Assembly (NCBI GenBank): GCA_958451615.1
Contig: CAUDQR010000020.1
Location: 1-42,634 of the forward strand
Length of the DNA: 42,634 bases
Reading direction: 5' to 3'
From: an uncultured Collinsella sp.
Lineage (GTDB): Bacteria > Actinomycetota > Coriobacteriia > Coriobacteriales > Coriobacteriaceae
Part shown: in pieces, positions 7,976 through 15,196 of the stretch
How positions within the stretch are numbered: the first letter of the stretch is position 1
Layout: each line of letters begins with the position of its first letter
Made by a program: the position numbers and the translations under genes
The notes under the pieces: model-generated
Told to the model about the DNA's origin: nothing
The model's database searches: none
What the model saw: only the letters and a program-made list of their open reading frames with translations

Positions 7976-8484
7976 AGGCACATCCTTTGTCTGTGGTACC
8001 AGTAGCGTCATTGTCCCACGTTTGCGAGTTCATGTGACGAACATCTAGGTCAGCGGAGCGTCAAAACGGGACAAAAGTCACGCCCGCCGCCGGCACCTGG
8101 GGACGTTCCTTATCTGCCGGCAATCTGGGACACTCCTTGGCATAGCCCGCTCCGGCAATAGATACCACTTCATAGCTCCATCACAGGTGTAGCGGCTTTG
8201 TGTGGGCGCGGCATGCGCTGATTGAGCCGCCAGTTGAGGGGCATAAAGCAGTTGAGCGAAAACGGTTTGCCCCTTTGCCGTCCGCTTGAGGATCATGTCC
8301 CCCTTTTCCGCGGAAACCCCGGCAGTTGCGAAGAGCTGCCGGGGTTTCTGTCGTTTGAAGGCTAGATTGATTGACGACGATTAAGGCGCCGAGCCGGTGG
8401 TCCGGCACGCGCAACGTGTGGCCTCAGCAACTTGCAGGCCACGGCAGCGTCTCCCCCACCGCGCCCCGCGCTATACTCGTCCGC
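7976..8484. other. Divergent intergenic region with repeat-like text and a perfect hairpin
   Basis: Two related phrases, GGGGACGTTCCTT (8099-8111) and GGGACACTCCTT (8127-8138), look like a fragment of a dispersed repeat. A short plus-strand frame (8186-8287, ending in a TGA) has no start and I do not accept it as a gene. A strong hairpin lies at 8314-8347. Nothing else coding is visible. Confidence 0.45.
8314..8347. terminator. Perfect 12-bp hairpin without an adjacent gene end
   Basis: AAACCCCGGCAG (8314-8325) and its exact complement (8336-8347) flank a 10-nt loop. The stem ends in AAA/TTT, so it would work as a bidirectional terminator. However, both neighbouring genes are transcribed away from it, so it may end an unseen small RNA or a decayed gene. 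Confidence 0.6.
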
Positions 8485-8487
8485 ATG
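8472..8487 (+). promoter_or_regulatory. Possible leaderless promoter of gluQ
   Basis: TATACT (8472-8477) ends 7 nt before the ATG at 8485. There is no Shine-Dalgarno between them. In actinobacteria this spacing is typical of a -10 box whose transcript starts at the A of the start codon. The -35 is not clear. Confidence 0.45.
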
Positions 8488-9489
8488 GACATCAACGCAC
8501 GCAACATAGCAACAACCGCCGCCGACGCGCCAACGACGCCGGCCGCTCCCGCGCCCGTCGTGGGGCGCTTCGCCCCGTCGCCCTCGGGCCGTATGCACCT
8601 GGGCAACGTGTTCAGCTGCCTGTGCGCATGGCTTTCGGCCCGCAGCCAGGGCGGCAGCATCGTGTTACGCATTGAGGACCTGGACGATCGCTGCAAGCGC
8701 CCGGAACTTGCCGCCCAATTGATTGACGACCTGGCCTGGCTGGGGCTGGAGTGGGACGAAGGCCCCTACTACCAGCACGACCGCCTAGACCTGTACGAGA
8801 GCGCCTTGCGCCGGCTGAAAGACGCCGGCCTCACCTATCCCTGCTTTTGCACACGCGCCGAGCTCCACGCCGCGAGTGCACCGCACGCGAGCGACGGCAC
8901 GCCCATCTACCGTGGCGCCTGCCGAAGTCTTTCGGCCGAGGAGGTGGCCCGCCGCAGCGCCCTGCGCGCCCCGGCCACACGTCTGCGCGCGCCCACCGTC
9001 GACGACCTCGCAGACGACGTGATCGAATTTGTGGATCGCACGTACGGCGCCCAATGCGAAGCACTCGCCACCGAGTGCGGCGACTTTTTGGTGCGCCGCA
9101 GCGACGGCGTGTTTGCCTATCAGCTAGCCGTGGTGGTCGACGACGCTGCCATGGGCGTCACCGAGGTCGTGCGCGGATGCGACCTGCTGGGGTCCACACC
9201 GCGCCAGATCTATCTGCAGCACCTGTTGGGACTGCCCACGCCGCACTACGGACATATTCCGCTGCTCATGGCACCGGACGGCCGCCGCCTTTCCAAACGA
9301 GACCGCGATCTGGACCTGGGCGAACTCCGCGCCCGCTTTGGCACGCCCGAAGCGCTGCTGGGCTGGCTCGCCGGGCAAACGGGCATCGCGCCGGACACCA
9401 CGCCGCGCTCTGCCGAGCGGCTGGTCGAGCACTTTAGCTGGGATGTTATCCGCGCGCACCGAGAGAACATCGCTGTAACGGCCGAGTAG
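8485..9489 (+). CDS. gluQ: Glutamyl-Q tRNA(Asp) synthetase
   Basis: This truncated paralogue of GluRS attaches glutamate to queuosine in the anticodon of tRNA-Asp. The 334-residue protein carries the class I signatures HLGN (38-41, HIGH-like, in GRFAPSPSGRMHLGN) and RLSKR (about 267-271, KMSKS-like). The zinc site is C-x-C (YPCFCTRAEL) followed by YRGAC, as in E. coli YadB. It lacks the C-terminal anticodon-binding domain of full GluRS, as expected. I start at 8485 (MDINARN) rather than 38 codons upstream, because family similarity begins shortly after and a leaderless -10 sits just before it. It has about 20 extra N-terminal residues, Ala/Thr/Pro-rich. Confidence 0.93.
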   Translation: MDINARNIATTAADAPTTPAAPAPVVGRFAPSPSGRMHLGNVFSCLCAWLSARSQGGSIVLRIEDLDDRCKRPELAAQLIDDLAWLGLEWDEGPYYQHDRLDLYESALRRLKDAGLTYPCFCTRAELHAASAPHASDGTPIYRGACRSLSAEEVARRSALRAPATRLRAPTVDDLADDVIEFVDRTYGAQCEALATECGDFLVRRSDGVFAYQLAVVVDDAAMGVTEVVRGCDLLGSTPRQIYLQHLLGLPTPHYGHIPLLMAPDGRRLSKRDRDLDLGELRARFGTPEALLGWLAGQTGIAPDTTPRSAERLVEHFSWDVIRAHRENIAVTAE

Positions 9490-9506
9490 CCAAATACGCC
9501 CCACCC

Positions 9507-10232
9507 CTACGCAACATCCCAAGGCTGGAGTTCGTCGCCCAGGCGAACGATGCAGTCGTAGAGCACGGTATGGCGCTCGGTCGGGTTGGCATCCCGATGA
9601 AAATGCCCGTAGTACCAGCGCTTGTAGTCCAAGCGGTCTTCCAACTCGTCAAAAAATGCCGTAAGTCGATCGACGGCGGGGCAATTCCAGCCGGGCGCCG
9701 GATAGAGCGTGGGCGAAAGCATGCGCGTAGAGCAGGTGTGGGTGACCACGTAGTCGACCTTCCAGGCCACGCTGTCGAGCTTTGCCCGCGCCTCCTCAAA
9801 GTTGCGCTCGTCCGGCAGTTCCTGCGGCCACCAGCTGGAATAGGGAATGCGGTATTCTTTGTCCACGCTCGTGGCGCCGCCCATGGTAAAGATCGTTGAG
9901 CCGTCGAGCTCAAAAACCTCGCCGCGCGTCAGGCGCCGTATGGGGGAGGTATCCGACAGGCGCTGCGTCAGCCCACCGTGCCACAGCTCCATGGGGCGCT
10001 CCGCCCAATGGTCGTAGCGCTCGTGGTTGCCGTCGACGAACAGCACGGTATAGGGGCGCGACTCCAGCCAAGCGATGTCGGCGCACTCCTCGGCGGAGAA
10101 ATCCCAGGGAAAGCCAAAGTCGCCCGCGACAATCAGATAGTCATCGCTCGTCAGGCTATCCCCAAGATCCCAATCGCGCAGCTTTTGCATGTCGATCCCA
10201 CCGTGGACATCGCCCGTCACATAAACCGTCAT
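9507..10232 (-). CDS. Calcineurin-like metallophosphoesterase (241 aa)
   Basis: This is a predicted two-metal phosphoesterase of unknown substrate. Metal-binding motifs appear in order: GDVHGG (7-12), AGDFGFPWD (about 36-44), GNHERYDHW, THTC and GHFHRD. The protein is cytoplasmic, with no signal peptide. Its start overlaps the stop of the upstream gene (10229) by 4 nt (ATGA), so the two phosphoesterases are translationally coupled. They share the fold and motifs but little else, so they are not a recent tandem duplication. Nothing in the context fixes the substrate. Confidence 0.88.
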   Translation of the reverse strand: MTVYVTGDVHGGIDMQKLRDWDLGDSLTSDDYLIVAGDFGFPWDFSAEECADIAWLESRPYTVLFVDGNHERYDHWAERPMELWHGGLTQRLSDTSPIRRLTRGEVFELDGSTIFTMGGATSVDKEYRIPYSSWWPQELPDERNFEEARAKLDSVAWKVDYVVTHTCSTRMLSPTLYPAPGWNCPAVDRLTAFFDELEDRLDYKRWYYGHFHRDANPTERHTVLYDCIVRLGDELQPWDVA

Positions 10233-10867
10233 CGGATCACCACTTCCCTCTTATAGGCTTCGAGATCGCGCTCGACCTGCTCGTCGCCCGTGGCATTGAC
10301 CCACCACGGCCATTTAACGCAACGCACCGGCTCGTCTACCTGCGCAAAATACAACTTGAGCTCATCCAGACTTACCGGGGCGTAGCTGTTGGCGTCAACA
10401 CCCACGTCATAGCGCAGCAGCCCCTGTCTGAGGTTGAACTTGTTGTACGCGCCGCCGCAACTGTGGATATGCCCGTGCAAAAGCCAGCTGCCGTGCGACA
10501 TGCCCTGCCAGTCGGCCATGGGATAGTGGCTCAGCACGATTTTCTGCCGATCGATTTTGAGCACGCAAATGGGCGGCTCGACGATAAAAGCATCCGCTAC
10601 GGCAGGCTGCGTCCAGTCTTTGTCGTGGTTGCCGGGTAGCAGGTGGACGTGCTTACATACGATGCTTTTACGCAACTCGTAGGCCTCTTGGACCGTCATC
10701 TTAAAGCTGAAGTCGCCCAAAATGTAAAGCTCGTCGTCCGCAGCGACCTTGCTATTAATGCTCGCGACCATGGCGTCGTTCATCTGCGCAACATTCGACC
10801 AAGGCCTGTCGGCGAGACGCAGCATGTTCTCGTGTCCAAAGTGTGTATCGCTGGTAAACCAGATCAC
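10229..10867 (-). CDS. Calcineurin-like metallophosphoesterase (212 aa)
   Basis: This is the first gene of a two-gene phosphoesterase unit. Motifs are SDTHFGHENML (6-16), ILGDFSF, LLPGNHDKDW, LSHYPM and LHGHIHS, the standard metal ligands. The SDTHFGHxNML start is characteristic of a small bacterial and phage phosphoesterase family of unknown substrate. AGGAGGTCCCCGTG precedes the ATG. A broken small membrane-protein gene lies 40 bp upstream. Confidence 0.88.
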   Translation of the reverse strand: MIWFTSDTHFGHENMLRLADRPWSNVAQMNDAMVASINSKVAADDELYILGDFSFKMTVQEAYELRKSIVCKHVHLLPGNHDKDWTQPAVADAFIVEPPICVLKIDRQKIVLSHYPMADWQGMSHGSWLLHGHIHSCGGAYNKFNLRQGLLRYDVGVDANSYAPVSLDELKLYFAQVDEPVRCVKWPWWVNATGDEQVERDLEAYKREVVIR

Positions 10868-10907
10868 GGGGACCTCCTAACGCTGCGGGGCATCCATCCC
10901 TTAGGGC

Positions 10908-11148
10908 TTACCCTTCGTTCTTCCATCCAAACGGGTCAAACACCCAAAAAGCTAGATCGAGCACGCCGCCGGTCATCATGGCGCCGGCAAGAGCCATGCA
11001 AACGTGTAGAGAGCTGGCGCTTCGAAGCACGTCAAATGGCCCCAAAAACAGCCAGCAGCGCGACCGCTGCGCCGGCAAGGCATAGCGCGAGGCACGGCCC
11101 CGCGTCCTTGACGCACTTCTTTGCGAGATGCTTGGTGTTGTCACTCAT
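10908..11148 (-). pseudogene. Small two-helix membrane protein gene broken by a frameshift
   Basis: From an ATG at 11148, with AAGGAG 10 nt upstream, a 38-codon frame begins MSDNTKHLAKKC and runs into a hydrophobic helix (LALCLAGAAVALLAVFG), then stops at TGA (11032-11034). The frame one base away continues without a stop from that point to 10908, with a second hydrophobic helix (MALAGAMMTGGVLDLAFWVF) and an end in FDPFGWKNEG. The frames meet at the run TTTTTGGGG. Joined, they give a protein of about 80 residues with two membrane helices. This could be a real frameshift mutation, an assembly error at the homopolymer, or two unrelated frames. Confidence 0.5.
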
Positions 11149-11266
11149 CGATTTCGAGCTCCTTAGAGGGTCGTTGTTCAGGTACGTGCCGTCGCGGCAG
11201 AGCAGGACGGCAGGTTAAGTGTCCCACGCCACGCGGACACAGCTGAAAGCCCTCGCTCAAATAACA

Positions 11267-11300
11267 GCGCGCCGCAGGATTCGTATCACCTGCGGCGCGC
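11267..11300 (-). terminator. Terminator of the DUF4143 ATPase gene
   Basis: A perfect 12-bp GC-rich stem (11267-11278 with 11289-11300, 10-nt loop) is followed on the minus strand by TGTTATTTG. It lies 135 bp after the ATPase stop. The rest of 11149-11434 holds nothing else I can support. Confidence 0.65.
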
Positions 11301-11434
11301 CGAAAATGATCCGCTTTCCTTCGTCCCCAACGGATCAGCTGAGTTGGTGCCGCTCGACGGAGAGGAAGAAGCCGGCGGCGTCACGAACTGCGGCAATGTC
11401 GCTAGGCATAGGAAACAGACGCGCTCTAAACGCC

Positions 11435-12730
11435 CTAAGCCCCAAGCCTACCCATTAAGAAATCGACTGCTGAAACGATTTTGATGCCGTCAATATCGGT
11501 CGGATGACTTCCCCGGCGAACGACGATGATCTTCTCGTAACCGCCGGTAATCTTCTCGAGCGACCTGAGCTCAAATGGACGCAGCTCGCGCTTACGCGTC
11601 GCCTCCTCGTCAATCGACTCCGTGACCTGAATAAACTTACGATCCGAGCCGTCGCCGATTGCAACAAAGTCGATTTCAGCATCTCGAAGATGACCTGTGA
11701 AGACTCGGTATCCGTCATAGACAAGGCGATTGTAAACGGCATTTTCGAGAACACGCCCACTGTCGATGCCGCGATACCCATCCAAGAAAGCTCGAAGCCC
11801 CAGATCCTCAATGTAGAACTTTCCACCGGTCTTCAAAATGTCCCGACCCTTAATATCAAATCGGCGCGCATGCGAAAAGATATAGGTCTCCTCAAGGGCG
11901 GATACACAAGTGTCCACAACGCCATGCGAGGATTTCAGCCCGTTCTCCGCCAGCGTTCCAACGATCTTATTAATTGATGTCGGGTTTGAAATGTTATCGG
12001 CTAAGTAGGATGTAACGCGGTCGAGCACGCCCTTGCTTGTCACCGATCTCCTGCCCCGACGGGCTTCGCGAGCCAAAATGTCGCGCCCGACGATTGTCTG
12101 GTACGTGCTCCAGATGTAGTCCTTCATTTCCTGTTCCGGCAGCTTTGAGGCGGCAAGGAACGGCAGACCTCCAAACATTAAATAACGGTCGAGAAGATCG
12201 TCGAGCGCAACGATGTCCTCCCGGCCAAAAACAGCAAGCCTATTCGTGACGTCAGTCGGACCAAGAAAGTTGACATATTCCGAAAAAGCGAGCGGATGCA
12301 TCCGAATCTCGACATACCTGCCCGAGATTAAGGTCGCAATCTCAGACGACAGGAGAAAAGCATTCGAACCAGTAACATATATATCGCAGTCCCGGTCGAC
12401 ACGAAGTGCGTTAATCGCCTTCTCCCATCCGGCAACCTCCTGAAGCTCGTCGAAGAAGAGATAGCACCTCTTGCCCGCAGGCATTAGGCCGTCGACGTGG
12501 CGGTAAAGCTCTCGCCAATCACGCACGCCCTCCAGCTCAAACGACTCCATCTTAAAGGTCAAAAGACATTCGGATGGAACGCCGTTATCCTCCAGATGTT
12601 TGCGCATCATGTCCAGAAGCGTCGATTTGCCACAACGGCGCATACCCGTTACGACCTTGATGACATCCGCATCACGAAAGGCGATCAACTTTTCGAGATA
12701 TCGATTTCTAGGGACCATCCGTTTATCCAT
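11435..12730 (-). CDS. DUF4143 AAA-type ATPase
   Basis: This 431-residue protein is of the large family combining an AAA ATPase domain with C-terminal DUF4143. Walker A is GMRRCGKSTLL (29-39), Walker B is CYLFFDELQEV. A sensor region (IYVTGSNAFLLS) is followed by GRYVEIRMHPLAFSEY, the family hallmark. The C-terminal part (VLENAVYNRLVYDGY, then EIDFVA and FIQV) resembles a PD-(D/E)xK-type nuclease fold. Its cellular role is not established. I prefer ATG 12730 over the GTG at 12760. The gene lies at the edge of an AT-richer accessory island and is preceded by two tandem palindromes that may be its operator. Confidence 0.88.
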   Translation of the reverse strand: MDKRMVPRNRYLEKLIAFRDADVIKVVTGMRRCGKSTLLDMMRKHLEDNGVPSECLLTFKMESFELEGVRDWRELYRHVDGLMPAGKRCYLFFDELQEVAGWEKAINALRVDRDCDIYVTGSNAFLLSSEIATLISGRYVEIRMHPLAFSEYVNFLGPTDVTNRLAVFGREDIVALDDLLDRYLMFGGLPFLAASKLPEQEMKDYIWSTYQTIVGRDILAREARRGRRSVTSKGVLDRVTSYLADNISNPTSINKIVGTLAENGLKSSHGVVDTCVSALEETYIFSHARRFDIKGRDILKTGGKFYIEDLGLRAFLDGYRGIDSGRVLENAVYNRLVYDGYRVFTGHLRDAEIDFVAIGDGSDRKFIQVTESIDEEATRKRELRPFELRSLEKITGGYEKIIVVRRGSHPTDIDGIKIVSAVDFLMGRLGA

Positions 12731-12743
12731 CGCCCGCCCCAAT

Positions 12744-12821
12744 CTGCAAGTTTTTCTCACAGCATGACAAGAACTTGCGAGTTTTGCAAGTTTTTCTTAC
12801 GTAGCGACAAGAACTTGCAAA
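12744..12821. repeat. Two tandem 40-bp palindromic repeats upstream of the ATPase gene
   Basis: The unit TGCAAGTTTTTCT-nAC-about 9 nt-GACAAGAACTTGC occurs at about 12745-12780 and again 40 bp on, at 12785-12820. Within the second unit TTGCAAGTT and AACTTGCAA are perfect 9-bp inverted arms. They occupy the promoter/start region of the minus-strand ATPase gene, which suggests operators or a structured leader. The function is inferred. Confidence 0.65.
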
Positions 12822-13257
12822 ATCTCCTCGGAGTCATTTGCGGTCGGATTCTGGCGAGGCCATGCAAAGCAGCAGGCCACGTGGCAACAACCAATGCCAA
12901 CTCTTTACAGAGCCTCTGCCCCATTAGCGTCCCCATGCCACCTCGCCCCTCTTGAATGCAACAAATCTAGGTAGATGTCCCCGAGCCAACAAACGCAACC
13001 ATACGTCCGATGTAAAGCCCGCAAGTTAATTACCTCCCACCTATCGTGTTGGCGCCTCGACCGCCATAGACGTCAAATACCCCGCCAGGCACCTGCCTCA
13101 AAATACTGCAGCAAGAAATGACGACGCGACGCAGTTCGATGTCCCCCATGTGTATCGTCTTGACAAATGGATTCTTTTATAAGAGCTGGCCGCATTGAGA
13201 CAAATCCAATAGAATGAATCTTTGCATTTTTGTCACGCACGTTCGAAGGGAGTCAAA
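12822..13257. other. AT-richer intergenic region before the methyltransferase
   Basis: No credible gene is present. On the plus strand TTGACA (13160-13165) and TATAAG (13178-13183) lie only 12 bp apart, too close for a normal promoter. Another possible -10, TAGAAT, is at 13210-13215. One of these probably drives the methyltransferase gene. Confidence 0.35.
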
Positions 13258-14151
13258 GTGAAGGCAGCCTCTTTCTTCAGCGGAATCGGCGGTATTGACC
13301 TCGGCTTCGAGCGTGCCGGCGTTGAAATCGTCTTCCAAAGCGAAATCAATAATTTTTCGCGGGCAGTGCTACAAAAGCACTGGCCGGATGTCCAGCTAGC
13401 AGGAGATATCAATGAAGTCCAACCCGAAAGCATCCCCCAAGCAGAAGTCTATTTCGGAGGATTCCCCTGCCAAGACCTTTCGCTTGCCAACCAAGGAAAA
13501 CGCCTCGGTCTTGCCGGATCGCGAAGCGGACTCTTCTTTAAGTTCGCAGAACTCGTCGCTGCCGCAAAGCCTCGATGGATTTTTATCGAAAACGTTCCCG
13601 GACTCCTCAACTCAAACAACGGAGAAGATTTCAGAGCCCTGCTCACCAAATTGGATGAGCTCGGGTATTGCGTATCATGGCGAGTGCTGGACGCAAAATA
13701 CTTTGGAACACCCCAACGACGTCGCCGCGTCTATATTGTCGGAAGTCTTGGAAACTTCGGCTCCGCTGAGGTACTTTTTGGACAAGGAGCAGCTCGAATC
13801 TCTTCTAAATCGCGCAGAAGCACGGACCACGCCTATGCCCCAGGACTTGAAAAAGAGCATCGAGTCTCAGATTACTACTCTATCCAACACGCCGGGATTG
13901 GCAGAAAACCTTCAGCGGGCCCGCAAGCAAAAGGATATAGAAACGACGGAGAAACTTACACTTGCGATTCAAGAGGAAGCTCCGACGCTATTTGTCAGAC
14001 GCATGCTTCCTTTAGAGTACGAGAGACTCCAGGGATTTCCGGACGACTGGACTCTCGTAGATGGACAGCTCTAGGAAACGCTGTCTGCGTGCCCGTTATA
14101 GAATGGATTGCGCGCCGTATCGTCGAGGTCGATAAGGCTCAAAACAGCTAG
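13258..14151 (+). CDS. C5-cytosine DNA methyltransferase, large (alpha) chain of a split enzyme
   Basis: This 297-residue chain methylates cytosine at C5. Visible motifs are I (FFSGIGGIDLGF), IV with the catalytic Cys (GGFPCQDLSL), VI (FIENVPGLL), VIII (GTPQRRRRVYIVG), part of the target-recognition region (IGRKPSAGPQAKGY) and X (TALGNAVCVPVIEWIARRI). Motif IX (R-x-L-x-P-x-E-x-x-R-L-Q-G-F-P) is not readable in this frame, which instead reads VRETPGISGRL. That motif is present in the +1 frame, in the nested ORF at 13412-14074. This matches the alpha chain of the two-polypeptide enzymes M.EcoHK31I and M.EaeI. The GTG at 13258 has GAAGGGAG 5 nt upstream; a TTG at 13222 is possible but worse. Its stop shares CTAG with the convergent nuclease gene. 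Confidence 0.92.
   Translation: MKAASFFSGIGGIDLGFERAGVEIVFQSEINNFSRAVLQKHWPDVQLAGDINEVQPESIPQAEVYFGGFPCQDLSLANQGKRLGLAGSRSGLFFKFAELVAAAKPRWIFIENVPGLLNSNNGEDFRALLTKLDELGYCVSWRVLDAKYFGTPQRRRRVYIVGSLGNFGSAEVLFGQGAARISSKSRRSTDHAYAPGLEKEHRVSDYYSIQHAGIGRKPSAGPQAKGYRNDGETYTCDSRGSSDAICQTHASFRVRETPGISGRLDSRRWTALGNAVCVPVIEWIARRIVEVDKAQNS
13412..14074 (+). CDS. Nested +1-frame ORF: candidate beta chain carrying methyltransferase motif IX
   Basis: A 220-codon ORF lies wholly inside the methyltransferase gene in the +1 frame. It starts ATG at 13412 with AGGAG at 13401-13405, an ideal 6-nt spacing. The N-terminal half is Ser/Thr-rich (SPAKTF here is the frame-shifted reading of FPCQDLS). The middle has WMSSGIAYHGECWTQNTLEH and ILSEVLETSAPLRYFL...LLNRAEAR, which resembles, from memory, a family of phage proteins. 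The end reads RRMLPLEYERLQGFPDDWT, an intact C5-methyltransferase motif IX. In M.EcoHK31I the small subunit is likewise encoded within the large-subunit gene in another frame and supplies motif IX. Caveat: AGGAGAT also encodes the AGD of the large chain, so the Shine-Dalgarno may be fortuitous. Confidence 0.72.
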   Translation: MKSNPKASPKQKSISEDSPAKTFRLPTKENASVLPDREADSSLSSQNSSLPQSLDGFLSKTFPDSSTQTTEKISEPCSPNWMSSGIAYHGECWTQNTLEHPNDVAASILSEVLETSAPLRYFLDKEQLESLLNRAEARTTPMPQDLKKSIESQITTLSNTPGLAENLQRARKQKDIETTEKLTLAIQEEAPTLFVRRMLPLEYERLQGFPDDWTLVDGQL

Positions 14152-15095
14152 AACGGAATGTCAATCCTTTCATTTTCAAGACTGCAGAATTGCCCCTGAA
14201 ATGCCTCCAGAGTCGGTTGTCCTTGGTTGATTAGTGCTTGAACAAACGTCTGGTAGTTCGTATACAGCGTCCGGTCTTCATCGATTGTCAATGGAATGGG
14301 GCCGTCCTCAACAGAGCGGCTCTTATCCTCTTTAAAGGCGAGAAGAGCCAACGTCCAGTTGTAATCCTTCAAATCAGGCAGATTCACTGACTCTAGTCGC
14401 TCCATAAGATAGTCATAGAGCAGTGTGCCCACACAAAACGCAATCCCAAGGCCTTTCCATGTCTTCATGGCGATATTGCCCTTGATTAGAAATTGCTCTT
14501 GTTGTCTTCTCCAAGCATTGGTGACCAAAGTATTTGCAGTAGTTTCGGCACGCAGCTGCTCATTCGTCCTCTCGTTTTCAGTCATGTTTTTCCATTTGCG
14601 AACACGCTGAGTAATTTTGCCGGTATCCGATGTTTCTCCACCGCCTTGCATTTCAAGAACAAGTCGATTAGGGCCAGATGTCGACGACTCCCCGCTGCGC
14701 GTGGTAATTATAAAATCAGCATGATATGCACTGCCCTTACTCACTCGAAGGGACTCTTCTCGTTTGACGCAGATGTCAGACGGGTCAATGCCCCCATCAA
14801 ATATATGCTGCGCAGCCATGGTTAGTATTTTCTTTTGATGCGAACAAAGCGGGAGATCTTTTTTGGTGGAGCACAATCTCTCCGAACACGATATCCAAAG
14901 CACTCCGTCCTGATCCCTTACCGAACAGACCGGCTCGTTTTTTGCTTTAAGCTTCTTGCACGTATTACCGCCGGAGAAGGGGCAGTGCGGAACCGGCTCT
15001 TCCGGGCTCCATCCGGCATATGGAATATCTATGGGGTGAATGGGCGTCAAAGCGTCTGTTCTTTGACCATAATACTCTGCAACTCTCGTACTCAT
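14148..15095 (-). CDS. NotI-family type II restriction endonuclease
   Basis: This 315-residue protein is convergent with, and paired to, the methyltransferase. The start VAEYYGQR followed by CPF, CKK, VCSV and ISC (Cys38, 46, 57, 70) matches the N-terminal layout of NotI, which holds an iron in a Cys4 site. The probable active site is Asp127 (YHADFII) with Glu148-x-Gln150 in LVLEMQGGG, the E-x-Q variant of the PD-(D/E)xK core used by NotI (D/E-x-Q). NotI cuts GCGGCCGC; a GGCC-core target is therefore plausible here but not proven. The ATG at 15095 has GGATGGGA just upstream. Codon use is AT-richer than the housekeeping genes, which suggests transfer. Confidence 0.8.
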   Translation of the reverse strand: MSTRVAEYYGQRTDALTPIHPIDIPYAGWSPEEPVPHCPFSGGNTCKKLKAKNEPVCSVRDQDGVLWISCSERLCSTKKDLPLCSHQKKILTMAAQHIFDGGIDPSDICVKREESLRVSKGSAYHADFIITTRSGESSTSGPNRLVLEMQGGGETSDTGKITQRVRKWKNMTENERTNEQLRAETTANTLVTNAWRRQQEQFLIKGNIAMKTWKGLGIAFCVGTLLYDYLMERLESVNLPDLKDYNWTLALLAFKEDKSRSVEDGPIPLTIDEDRTLYTNYQTFVQALINQGQPTLEAFQGQFCSLENERIDIPF

Positions 15096-15196
15096 TTCCC
15101 ATCCAATCGTAATGCTAGGTAGCTGGATAAAGGATGCTTTCAGCCAAGCGGTACACAGTCACACCATTAATGGTATAGCTGCAATTCAATTCTAAT
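15096..15196 (-). other. Gap between HNH nuclease and NotI-like gene
   Basis: This 101-bp AT-rich spacer contains a small palindrome ACCATTAATGGT (15161-15172). It may hold a promoter for the NotI-like gene or part of a shared transcript. No gene is visible. Confidence 0.3.

Noticed and set aside
8186..8287. Short plus-strand frame upstream of gluQ as a gene remnant
   Set aside because: No start, upstream stop, and no recognisable family.
11504..11977. Plus-strand ORF opposite the DUF4143 ATPase
   Set aside because: Antisense shadow of the ATPase gene.
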